Position numbers and translations under genes: made by a program
Notes under the pieces: model-generated
Seen by the model: only the letters and a program-made list of their open reading frames with translations
What the model was told of the DNA's origin: nothing
Database searches by the model: none
Shown: one piece after another, positions 54,428 to 62,632 of the stretch
Position numbering within the stretch: position 1 is the first letter of the stretch
How the letters are laid out: each line of letters opens with the position of its first letter
DNA from: Mariniflexile litorale
Lineage (GTDB): Bacteria > Bacteroidota > Bacteroidia > Flavobacteriales > Flavobacteriaceae
DNA length: 64,000 nucleotides
Reading direction: 5' to 3'
Assembly: GCF_031128465.2 (NCBI RefSeq)
Contig: NZ_CP155618.1
Span: 2,117,501 to 2,181,500, forward strand

Positions 54428-55789
54428 ATGAAAATAAATCTCTTAGCTGTCAAAATCAGTTTTACTGTTATGTTTTTGCTGAGTTCATTAAATGTTTTAG
54501 CTCAAGAACTTGTTAATGATGTAACTTCACCTCTTCATGCTATGCAACCAGATTATCCCATTCCCTATGGAGCACAATCTATACAAGAAGTTACAGCGAC
54601 TTTAGATAGAGTTTATAATTTTCTTGAAAGCAAAACAGCCTCTAAATTAATAGATTCTAAAACGAATAAAGAAGTTGTAAATCTTAAAAATTTAGATAAA
54701 AACACAGTTTTCGAACCCGGAGTCTTTAGGTTAACAAGTTACGAATGGGGTGTTACTTATGGAGGTATGTTATTAGCTACTGAGGCAACAGGAAATTCTA
54801 AATATGCCAATTATACCAATAAGCGTTTAAAACTTATTGCTGATATAGCTCCCTTTTATAATAAAATGCTAAAAAAGGATAAAAATTACCCTTCGCCAAT
54901 TATCCAATCATTGCATCCTGAAGCTTTAGACGATGCGGGTGCGGTGTGTGCAGCCATGATTAAGGCACAAAGAGCAGGTTTAAATGCAGATTTAAAACCT
55001 TTAATTGATAATTTTATAGCTTACATAAGCAATAAACAGTTTCGTTTGCCAGATGGAACTTTAGCAAGAAACAGACCCCAACCCAATACTTTGTGGTTAG
55101 ATGATTTATTTATGAGTGTGCCCGCATTGGCACAAATGGGTAAATTAACGGGTGATATAAAATATTTTGATGATGCCGTTAAACAAGTTCGTCAATTTTC
55201 CGAACGCATGTTTAATAATCAAAATGGCTTATATATGCATGGTTGGGTACAATCAATGGAAGAACATCCACAATTTCATTGGGCGAGAGCGAATGGCTGG
55301 GCGGTTATGACTCTTGTTGAGCTATTGGAAGTGTTACCTAAAGATCATTCTGGTTATAAGGATGTTTTAAATCAATTACGTGCCCATATAAAAGGTTTGG
55401 TACATTACCAAGATGGTACTGGTTTCTGGCATCAACTTATTGACCGAAATGATACTTATTTAGAAACTTCAGCTACAGCCATTTATGCTTATTCCATAAC
55501 ACGCGCTATTAATAGAGGGTATATAGACAAAGCTGCATATTCTCCTGTAGCCATGCTTGCTTGGAACGCTGTATCAACAAAAGTAAATGAAAAGGGACAT
55601 GTAGAAGGTACTTGTGTAGGTACCGGTATGGGTTTTGACCCTGCATTTTACTATTACAGACCTATTCATGTTTATGCTGCTCATGGATATGGCCCAGTTA
55701 TGTTAGCTGGTGCAGAAATTATTATGCTTTTAAAGAATAACGACTTTGAAATTAATGATAGTTCATTACAGTTAAAAGCGAATAAATAA
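54428..55789 (+). CDS. GH105 unsaturated uronyl hydrolase
   Basis: This 453-residue secreted GH105 enzyme (signal cut near LAQE, ~26) hydrolyses the unsaturated galacturonate from lyase products. Motifs are RLTSYEWGVTYGGMLLATEATGN (~101-123, given by position), EALDDAGAVCAAMIKA (~165-180), TLWLDDLFMSVPALAQMG (~221-238) with the catalytic Asp225/226, HWARANGWAVMTLVELL, and GTGFWHQLIDRNDTYLETSATAIYAY near the C-terminus. It is longer than the GH105 proteins at 9627 and 12795. It is 7 bp after DUF4861 and 27 bp before the DUF4450 gene in a tight operon. Confidence 0.92.
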   Translation: MKINLLAVKISFTVMFLLSSLNVLAQELVNDVTSPLHAMQPDYPIPYGAQSIQEVTATLDRVYNFLESKTASKLIDSKTNKEVVNLKNLDKNTVFEPGVFRLTSYEWGVTYGGMLLATEATGNSKYANYTNKRLKLIADIAPFYNKMLKKDKNYPSPIIQSLHPEALDDAGAVCAAMIKAQRAGLNADLKPLIDNFIAYISNKQFRLPDGTLARNRPQPNTLWLDDLFMSVPALAQMGKLTGDIKYFDDAVKQVRQFSERMFNNQNGLYMHGWVQSMEEHPQFHWARANGWAVMTLVELLEVLPKDHSGYKDVLNQLRAHIKGLVHYQDGTGFWHQLIDRNDTYLETSATAIYAYSITRAINRGYIDKAAYSPVAMLAWNAVSTKVNEKGHVEGTCVGTGMGFDPAFYYYRPIHVYAAHGYGPVMLAGAEIIMLLKNNDFEINDSSLQLKANK

Positions 55790-55816
55790 ATTAGAGTAAA
55801 CTAGAAAAATTTGTAG

Positions 55817-58800
55817 ATGTATCTCATTAAAAATTATACCAAAATAGTTTGTTTATTTTTATGTTTTGGTTTTGTAATTCAAGGAATCTCTCAAGAAATA
55901 AACACAAGAAAAATCCATTACGTTCCAGATGGCGAAAGTTTCGTTTTAAAGAATGGTTCCAGAAAATTTAATAGAGCTTTATACGGAACCAATACAGGTT
56001 TTAGAGTAGAAGCTGGCGATTTGCCAGAATTCGCACTTTACATGCCTGGTATGGGTGGTAATTTTAAACTGGGAATTTCTACCAATGTTGTTAGCAAATG
56101 GATTACGGATTGTGATTCAATTAAAACACGTTACATTCAAGGCACGATGCATTATGAAATTAGAGATGCATCTTTTTCAAATGGTTTAATCAAAATACAA
56201 GTTATTGCTCATGCTAATAATGAAGCAATGATTTTAAAAGTTGAAACTGAAAATATTCCTAAAAATGTCGATTTAATTTGGCTGTATGGAGGCGCAAGTG
56301 GTAAGAAGTTTAGTCGTGATGGCGATATTGGTGCCGACCCAGAATCAGTGTTTTACTTGCAACCAGAATATTGTGTAAATAATCAATACACCCTTCAAAA
56401 GGACGGTTTTCTATTAAATTTTGGCTCAGAAAACAACAAACAAAAAACAGGAAATAATAGAACCATTTCTGGATATTTCCCTAAGTCCGATATAAAGTTG
56501 GTTGAGGTTAATTCTGAAAAAAATCCTAAAGAATTATTTGAATCTAATGTTGATAAATTACCTGTTGTCATTGGAGAAATCCATTTGAATTCTAATGACA
56601 CATTACTGTGGAAATTAGAAAATAATGAGGCCGTAGTTCCAACAACACAACCACAATTAGAATCTGAATTTGTTGAAGCGATGCAAAAGGTGAAAAAACT
56701 AGCATCGCGAGTTACTTTAAAAACACCCGATCCTTACCTAAATACGTTGGGAGGTGCTTTAGCTATTGCTGGAGATGCTATTTGGGAATCGCCAGCTTTT
56801 TTACATGGTTCCATAGCATGGCGTATGCACTTAAACGCATGGCGAGGTGCTTCTGTTGCAACCCCTTTAGGTTGGCATGATAGAGCAGAAATGCATTTTA
56901 AAAGTTATGGAAATTCACAGGTTATAGAACCCGAAACAGGTCCTGTGGTATTGGATACGTTCCGAAATTTTGCCAGACAAAAAGAAGTGATGGGAACCGC
57001 CATGTTTAGTAGTGGTTATATTAGCAGGCATCCAAATAAGAATACGGTGGCGCACCATTACGATATGAACTCGGTATTCATTAATCAAATCCTTCGTCAT
57101 TATCAATGGACAGGCGATTTGGGTTTTATGAAAGAAATATGGCCTGTTATAAAACGCCACATCGCTTGGGAAAAGCGAAATTTTGATGCGGACAACGATG
57201 GACTTTATGATGCTTATGCCATGATTTGGGCAAGCGACGCCCTGCAATATACTGGTGGTGGTGTTACTTATGCTTCGGCGTATAATTATAGTTGCAATTT
57301 GTTGGCAGCAAGCATTGCAAAGCTTTTGGGTGAAAACCCAGAGCCATATATCAAGGAAGCTAAACACATTAAATCGGCCATTGATAGTAAATTGTGGATG
57401 CCCCAAAAAGGTGTTTTTGCTGAGTATAAAGACTTGTTAGGAAACCAATTGCTACACGATACTCCAGGAATTTGGACGATTTATCATGCTTTAGATGAAA
57501 ACATAGCAAACACATTTCAAGCCTATGAATCTTTAAGATATCTAGATACAGAAATCCCGCATATTCCCGTAAAAGCTGAAGGTTTGCCTTTTGATGATTT
57601 ACAACTTGTTTCAACCACCAATTGGCAACCTTATACATGGTCTGTTAACAATGTTGCTTTGGCTGAAAATTTGCATACAGCTTTGGCTTATTGGCAAGGT
57701 GGCAGAAGCGAAAAAGCGTTTCAGTTATGGCACAGTGCCTTAGTTGAAAGTATGTATTTAGGAGCATCACCAGGGAGTTTTCAGCAGTTATCTTATTATG
57801 ATGCGATTCGTGGCGAATTGTACCGAGATTTTGCCGACCCCATTGCTATGGCTGCTCGTTCTTTGGTAGAAGGTTTGTTTGGAATTCAACCCAATGCTAT
57901 TGAAAATATGTTGTTTATTAAACCAGGGTTTCCTAAAGATTGGAAGTATGCTTTGTTAGATATTCCAGATGTTAAAATCGCTTTCGCGGAAGAGAATAAT
58001 AGTTTAAAATATAATATCGATTCAAAATTTAACAATCAAATGAAACTTCATTTCTCTGTGAATGTTTTAAATGAAGCTGTTGAATACGTTAAAATAAATG
58101 GAAAAAAAGTTGATTGGAAGTTTGATGAAACCGCCATTGGCAATCCTAAAGTTGTTATTGAGAGTCCATATCAAAAACAATATATAATTGAAATTAAATT
58201 AAAAGAAGGAAAACTTGAACAATCTAAATTTGAGTTTGAAGGGTATCAAAACAAACCATTAATCTTTAAAACTTCAAAAGCAGAAATTGTTAAGGTTAAC
58301 GATCCACAAGCTTCAATTTCAGAAGTAAAGAAAACAAAGAATCAATTAGATTTTACAATTAATTCAAAAGAAGGTAATAAAACATTTTTTGTTCAGTTGA
58401 AACAAAAAGATATGATTTGGTGGCAACCTGTGCATTTAAAGGTGTCTCCTCAAAAGGAGGCTATTTCCAAATTCCAAAATTGGGATAAAAAACTCTCGTC
58501 TGAAATGAAGTTTGACAAAATCAACTTAGAAACCATTTTCAACAGCAAAGTAACCGATGTTTTTGAACAGCAATACTTAAGTCCGAGACCAACATCACCA
58601 ACATTACAACTCCCAACTCAAGGAATTGGTAACTGGTGTTATCCGTTTATAAAACCAATTATTGACGATTCTGGTTTGCGTAAAAAAGCAGGCGAAAATA
58701 ACACGATTGTAAGTCCGCAGAATATTCCTTTTAGCACGCCTTCAGAAGCAAATAAAAATAATATTGCCTTTGTCTCACAATGGGATAATTTCCCAACGTC

Positions 58801-59233
58801 TATCGAAATACCGCTTTCTGGTAAAGCAACCCATGCATATTTTATGATGGCAGGAACTACAAACCCGATGCAAAGTCGATTTGTGAATGGTGAAATTATA
58901 GTAACATATACCGACGGAACCATTGAAACCTTAGAATTAAAAAACCCAGAAAACTGGTGGCCTATTGAACAAGATTATTTTGTAGACGGTTTAGCCTTTA
59001 CAACCGATGCGCCAAAACCACCACGAGTTTATTTAAAATCTGGAACTATTACAAGAGGTTTTAAAGATTTTACACCTATAAAAGGTTTTACCGATTTTGG
59101 TATTGATGGCGGAGCAGCAACCATTTTAGATTTACCATTAAATGGAAGTAAAACTTTAAAGAATATTGAAATAAAAGCAATTGCAAATGAAGTGGTTATT
59201 GGGATAATGAGTGTAACTTTAGTAAGAAATTAA
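55817..59233 (+). CDS. Large DUF4450 (six-hairpin glycosidase-like) secreted protein
   Basis: The 1138-residue protein has a signal peptide (cut near GISQ, ~26) and a DUF4450-type beta domain (~35-265, GSRKFNRALYGTNTGFRVEAGDLP region). An (alpha/alpha)6 barrel (~290-720) carries WESPAFLHGSIAWRMHLNAWRG (~323-343, by position), LGWHDRAEMHF, WTGDLGFMKEIWPVIKRHIAWEKRN, DADNDGLYDAYAMIWASD (~457-474) and TTNWQPYTWSVNN. About 400 C-terminal beta residues follow. Acidic residues in the DGLYDAYAMIWASD region are candidates for catalysis. The architecture recalls rhamnosidase or arabinofuranosidase-type inverting enzymes of pectin loci, and I recall DUF4450-like modules in the GH142 area, but this is not certain. 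It is 27 bp after GH105, and its stop directly abuts the start of the next gene. Confidence 0.78.
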   Translation: MYLIKNYTKIVCLFLCFGFVIQGISQEINTRKIHYVPDGESFVLKNGSRKFNRALYGTNTGFRVEAGDLPEFALYMPGMGGNFKLGISTNVVSKWITDCDSIKTRYIQGTMHYEIRDASFSNGLIKIQVIAHANNEAMILKVETENIPKNVDLIWLYGGASGKKFSRDGDIGADPESVFYLQPEYCVNNQYTLQKDGFLLNFGSENNKQKTGNNRTISGYFPKSDIKLVEVNSEKNPKELFESNVDKLPVVIGEIHLNSNDTLLWKLENNEAVVPTTQPQLESEFVEAMQKVKKLASRVTLKTPDPYLNTLGGALAIAGDAIWESPAFLHGSIAWRMHLNAWRGASVATPLGWHDRAEMHFKSYGNSQVIEPETGPVVLDTFRNFARQKEVMGTAMFSSGYISRHPNKNTVAHHYDMNSVFINQILRHYQWTGDLGFMKEIWPVIKRHIAWEKRNFDADNDGLYDAYAMIWASDALQYTGGGVTYASAYNYSCNLLAASIAKLLGENPEPYIKEAKHIKSAIDSKLWMPQKGVFAEYKDLLGNQLLHDTPGIWTIYHALDENIANTFQAYESLRYLDTEIPHIPVKAEGLPFDDLQLVSTTNWQPYTWSVNNVALAENLHTALAYWQGGRSEKAFQLWHSALVESMYLGASPGSFQQLSYYDAIRGELYRDFADPIAMAARSLVEGLFGIQPNAIENMLFIKPGFPKDWKYALLDIPDVKIAFAEENNSLKYNIDSKFNNQMKLHFSVNVLNEAVEYVKINGKKVDWKFDETAIGNPKVVIESPYQKQYIIEIKLKEGKLEQSKFEFEGYQNKPLIFKTSKAEIVKVNDPQASISEVKKTKNQLDFTINSKEGNKTFFVQLKQKDMIWWQPVHLKVSPQKEAISKFQNWDKKLSSEMKFDKINLETIFNSKVTDVFEQQYLSPRPTSPTLQLPTQGIGNWCYPFIKPIIDDSGLRKKAGENNTIVSPQNIPFSTPSEANKNNIAFVSQWDNFPTSIEIPLSGKATHAYFMMAGTTNPMQSRFVNGEIIVTYTDGTIETLELKNPENWWPIEQDYFVDGLAFTTDAPKPPRVYLKSGTITRGFKDFTPIKGFTDFGIDGGAATILDLPLNGSKTLKNIEIKAIANEVVIGIMSVTLVRN

Positions 59234-60310
59234 ATGGATAGGAAGGAGTTTATATCAACATCAATTCTTGCTTCTTTAGGTGCATGTTTGCCTATGCAAG
59301 CGAGTACCTTTTTTAATGGAAATGAACAACAACTACCATTGTCAGATTTTGAAAAACGTTTAACTCCTGTTGGTCGTGCCTTAGAGTTTCAAGATTATTA
59401 TGTGTGGTGCAATAGCCCATTTGAAGGTCCTGATGGTAAAATTCATGTGTTTTTTTCACGATGGCCTAAAGCAAAAAGCATGAGTGGTTGGACAAATAGT
59501 TCGGAAATTGCACATGCAGTAGCCGATAAACCTGAAGGTCCATACGAATATGTGAGTACAGTATTGGCACCACGAGGTGAAGGTTATTGGGATGCAACCA
59601 CCTGTCACAACCCAAGTATTCATTTTGTTGATGGAAAATATGTCTTGTTTTTTATGGGAAACTCCAATAGAAAACTGGATACACAGCGTATTGGGTTAGC
59701 AACATCCGATTCACTCTATGGGCCATGGAAACGTCCAGATGAACCATTATTGCATCCTGGAAATGAAGGGGAATGGGACGACCATTGCACTACAAATCCA
59801 TCCTTTTTAAAACATCCAAATGGCGAATATTGGTTATACTATAAGTCGTTTGATACCGAAGGGTATGTAAACCCTAAGTTTGAAGTTAGAGGCAATCGAA
59901 AATATGGATTGGCCATTGCAAAATCGTTGCAAGGTCCTTATGTTAAATATGAAGGAAATCCAGTGATAGATTATCACTCTATGGGAAATAACCAGCAATG
60001 CGAAGATGCTTTTACGTGGTGTGATGGAGAAACATTTCATATGCTAGCACGAGATCTTGGTGTTTATGGAATTGATAAAGGACTTTATATGAGTTCAAAA
60101 GACGGGAAACAGTGGTCAAAACCATTAATTGGTTATCAAGAACTTAATAAATATGTAAATCAACCACCAGCACCAAAACATTTAAACCGTTATGGACGTG
60201 CAGAACGTCCGCAAATATTGTTTCAAAACGGGACACCAACCTATTTATTTACTGCTTCGCAGGGCGGTAAATATGAAACAGCTTCAGGATTTATATTTAA
60301 AATAAACTAA
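59234..60310 (+). CDS. Secreted five-bladed beta-propeller glycosidase-like protein
   Basis: The 358-residue protein starts at the base after the DUF4450 stop codon, so the two are translationally coupled. A short signal region (FISTSILASLGAC, possibly lipoprotein Cys18) is followed by a propeller with repeating blade motifs. These are YVWCNSPFEGPDGKIHVFFSRW (~57-77, by position), YWDATTCHNPSIHFVDGKYVLFFMG (~118-142, by position), IGLATSDSLYGPWKRP, WDDHCTTNPSFLKHPNGEYWLYYKS, and QQCEDAFTWCDGETFHMLARD (~254-274) with Glu257 a candidate acid. The fold is that of GH43/GH117/GH32-like enzymes. The family number and target sugar are not assignable by eye. It resembles the protein at 18110 in fold only. 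Confidence 0.75.
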   Translation: MDRKEFISTSILASLGACLPMQASTFFNGNEQQLPLSDFEKRLTPVGRALEFQDYYVWCNSPFEGPDGKIHVFFSRWPKAKSMSGWTNSSEIAHAVADKPEGPYEYVSTVLAPRGEGYWDATTCHNPSIHFVDGKYVLFFMGNSNRKLDTQRIGLATSDSLYGPWKRPDEPLLHPGNEGEWDDHCTTNPSFLKHPNGEYWLYYKSFDTEGYVNPKFEVRGNRKYGLAIAKSLQGPYVKYEGNPVIDYHSMGNNQQCEDAFTWCDGETFHMLARDLGVYGIDKGLYMSSKDGKQWSKPLIGYQELNKYVNQPPAPKHLNRYGRAERPQILFQNGTPTYLFTASQGGKYETASGFIFKIN

Positions 60311-60331
60311 ATATTAAAACAATTCTAATTA

Positions 60332-62485
60332 ATGAAAAAAATAAATCTTCTTTCAGTCTTAATTTTAGTTTTTTTGAATTTTCATTCATGTAAAGAGAAA
60401 ACAGAAACACCTCAAAATATAGATAGAAAAGCTGTAGTAACACGCCATAATGTAAAAATAACAGCCGTCGATACGCTTGGTTCATTAAATGTTGGTAATG
60501 GTAAATTTGCTTTTACAGTAGACGCTACAGGATTACAAACATTTCCCGAATTTTACGAAAAAGGTGTGCCCTTAGGAACACAATCAGAATGGGGATGGCA
60601 TACATCTCCAAATCCGGAAAACTATGAATTCAGCGAAACGTTACAGGCCTATAATTTTAATGGAAGCGAAAACAACTTATATGCGGTTCAAATTAAAGCA
60701 CCAGAAAGAAGTGTGAATGCTGTTAATTATTTTAGAGCCAACCCACACCGTCTTCAATTAGGAAATGTGGGTTTAGAAATAATAAAGAAAGACGGAACAG
60801 TTGCTAAACCAGAAGATTTAAAGAACATCAATCAAGAACTAAACCTTTGGACAGGTAAAATTGAAAGTCATTTTACTATTGAAGGTGTTTCTGTAAAAGT
60901 AGTAACATATGGAGATGCTAATAAAGATGCTATTGCAGCGAAAATTGAATCGCCGCTATTAAAAGAAAATCGTATAAAATTAAAATTTAGATTCCCATAT
61001 CCAACCAATCTATTTGAAGATAGAGGTACTAATTATGTTAGTAATGAATTGCATGAAACCACGGTAAACGAACAAACAGGAAAAGTGTTTGTTTTTAATA
61101 GAACTTTAGATAGCGACCACTATTTTGTAAAGGCTAATTTAAATACAGAAGCAACCCTAACAAAAGTTGAAGATCATCATTTTATCATTCAACCAAGTGC
61201 TAAAGATAGTTTTGAAGTTGCAGTAGAATTTTTACAATCTAAAAGTGAAGGAGCAATGGCTTTCAATAATGTTGAAAAAAACAGTATTGAAGGGTGGGAA
61301 AACTTTTGGCAATCGGGAGGTGTTGTAGATTTTTCAGAATGTACCGACACTCGAGCTTTTGAAATTGAAAGACGCGTAGTATTATCACAATATTTAACAC
61401 GTTCGCAATGTGCAGGAAACTATCCAATACAAGAAACAGGTTTAACTTATAATAGCTGGTATGGTAAACCACATATGGAAATGTATTGGTGGCATTCGGC
61501 ACATTATCCGCTTTGGGGAAGAACCAATTTATTGGAAAACAGTATAGGTTGGTATTTTGATGCATATGATAAAGCGAAGTTAATAGCTAAAAGACAAGGT
61601 TATAAAGGGGTGCGTTGGCAAAAAATGACCGACCATAATGCAGATGAAGCGCCATCAGATATAGGGTCGTTTTTAATATGGCAACAACCACATGTTATTT
61701 ATTTATCGGAGTTAATTTATCGAAACAATCCCTCAAAAGAAAATTTAGAAAAGTATAAAAAACTCATTTTTTCAACAGCCGATTTTATGGCATCTTATCC
61801 AAATTATGATGCAGAAAATGACCGATATATTTTAGGAAAAGGTATTATTCCAGCACAAGAATGTTTTAATAAATTAGAAACATTCAACTCGCCTTGGGAG
61901 TTGGCGTATTGGAAATGGGCGTTACAAGTAGCACAACAATGGCGTGAAAGATTAGAGTTAGAACCTGAAGCAGAATGGCAAAAAATTATTGATAAACTAT
62001 CTCCAATGGCTCAAAAAGATGGTGTCTATTTAGCGGCAGAAAGTGTTCCTAATTCATATTCTCCAACAAGTGAGCATACTATTGACCATCCTGCCGTTTT
62101 GGGAGCTATGAGCATGTTACCACATAATAATTTTGTTGATGTATCAATAATGAACCATACTTTTGATATTGTAGATAAAGTTTGGAATTGGGATCATACT
62201 TGGGGTTGGGATTTCCCCTTAGAAGCGATGACTGCTACACGACTTAACAGACCAAAGGATGCTATAAAAGCATTATTAAGAGATCAAATAACAAATACTT
62301 ACCTGCCAAGTGGGCACAATTACCAAACAGAACGGCTAACATTATATCTTCCTGGAAATGGTGGTATACTTTCAGCTATAGCACTTATGTGTGCTGGTTA
62401 TGATGGGAATACTATTAAAAACCCAGGATTTCCAAAAGATGGGACGTGGAACGTTAAATGGGAAGGTTTAAAGCCAATGCCGTAA
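60332..62485 (+). CDS. Uncharacterised (alpha/alpha)6 glycosidase-like lipoprotein (GH65/GH95-like fold)
   Basis: The 717-residue protein has a lipoprotein signal ending HSC (Cys20). Residues ~40-300 are a large beta-sandwich starting with VGNGKFAFTVDATGLQT and SEWGWHTSPNPENY, and ~320-700 form a helical barrel. The layout is that of clan GH-L or GH95-type enzymes. In the barrel, TGLTYNSWYGKPHMEMYWWHSAHYPLWGR (~369-397, by position), MTDHNADEAPSDIGSFLIWQQPH and GKGIIPAQECFN (Glu510) occupy places where related families carry substrate and catalytic residues, and WNWDHTWGWDFP follows near 630. I do not know a characterised member. It ends the six-gene run 21 bp after the propeller gene, so its likely role is removing a terminal sugar from pectin side chains. 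Confidence 0.72.
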   Translation: MKKINLLSVLILVFLNFHSCKEKTETPQNIDRKAVVTRHNVKITAVDTLGSLNVGNGKFAFTVDATGLQTFPEFYEKGVPLGTQSEWGWHTSPNPENYEFSETLQAYNFNGSENNLYAVQIKAPERSVNAVNYFRANPHRLQLGNVGLEIIKKDGTVAKPEDLKNINQELNLWTGKIESHFTIEGVSVKVVTYGDANKDAIAAKIESPLLKENRIKLKFRFPYPTNLFEDRGTNYVSNELHETTVNEQTGKVFVFNRTLDSDHYFVKANLNTEATLTKVEDHHFIIQPSAKDSFEVAVEFLQSKSEGAMAFNNVEKNSIEGWENFWQSGGVVDFSECTDTRAFEIERRVVLSQYLTRSQCAGNYPIQETGLTYNSWYGKPHMEMYWWHSAHYPLWGRTNLLENSIGWYFDAYDKAKLIAKRQGYKGVRWQKMTDHNADEAPSDIGSFLIWQQPHVIYLSELIYRNNPSKENLEKYKKLIFSTADFMASYPNYDAENDRYILGKGIIPAQECFNKLETFNSPWELAYWKWALQVAQQWRERLELEPEAEWQKIIDKLSPMAQKDGVYLAAESVPNSYSPTSEHTIDHPAVLGAMSMLPHNNFVDVSIMNHTFDIVDKVWNWDHTWGWDFPLEAMTATRLNRPKDAIKALLRDQITNTYLPSGHNYQTERLTLYLPGNGGILSAIALMCAGYDGNTIKNPGFPKDGTWNVKWEGLKPMP

Positions 62486-62592
62486 AATTAAATAATCTTA
62501 AGCCTTTTTTATTAAAATAACACACTCAAAAACAAGGGTTATTATGATTTGTCTTGTATTATGTTTAGTTGATTACTAATCACCACTTTTAA

Positions 62593-62608
62593 ATGTAATC
62601 GATTATAA
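62593..62608 (+). promoter_or_regulatory. CG-centred LacI-type site upstream of PL10
   Basis: ATGTAATCGATTATAA contains the exact 10-bp palindrome TAATCGATTA (62596-62605) and shares TGTAATCGATT with the site at 3885-3900. It is 24 bp upstream of the PL10 start codon. A possible -7 box TATGTTTA lies at 62560-62567. Confidence 0.5.
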
Positions 62609-62632
62609 TTAAAACTAAATAAAATAATACAA

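Noticed and set aside
56915-57406. 163-codon frame on the minus strand within the DUF4450 gene
   Set aside because: It is antisense to conserved barrel motifs of the real gene and shows no domain.
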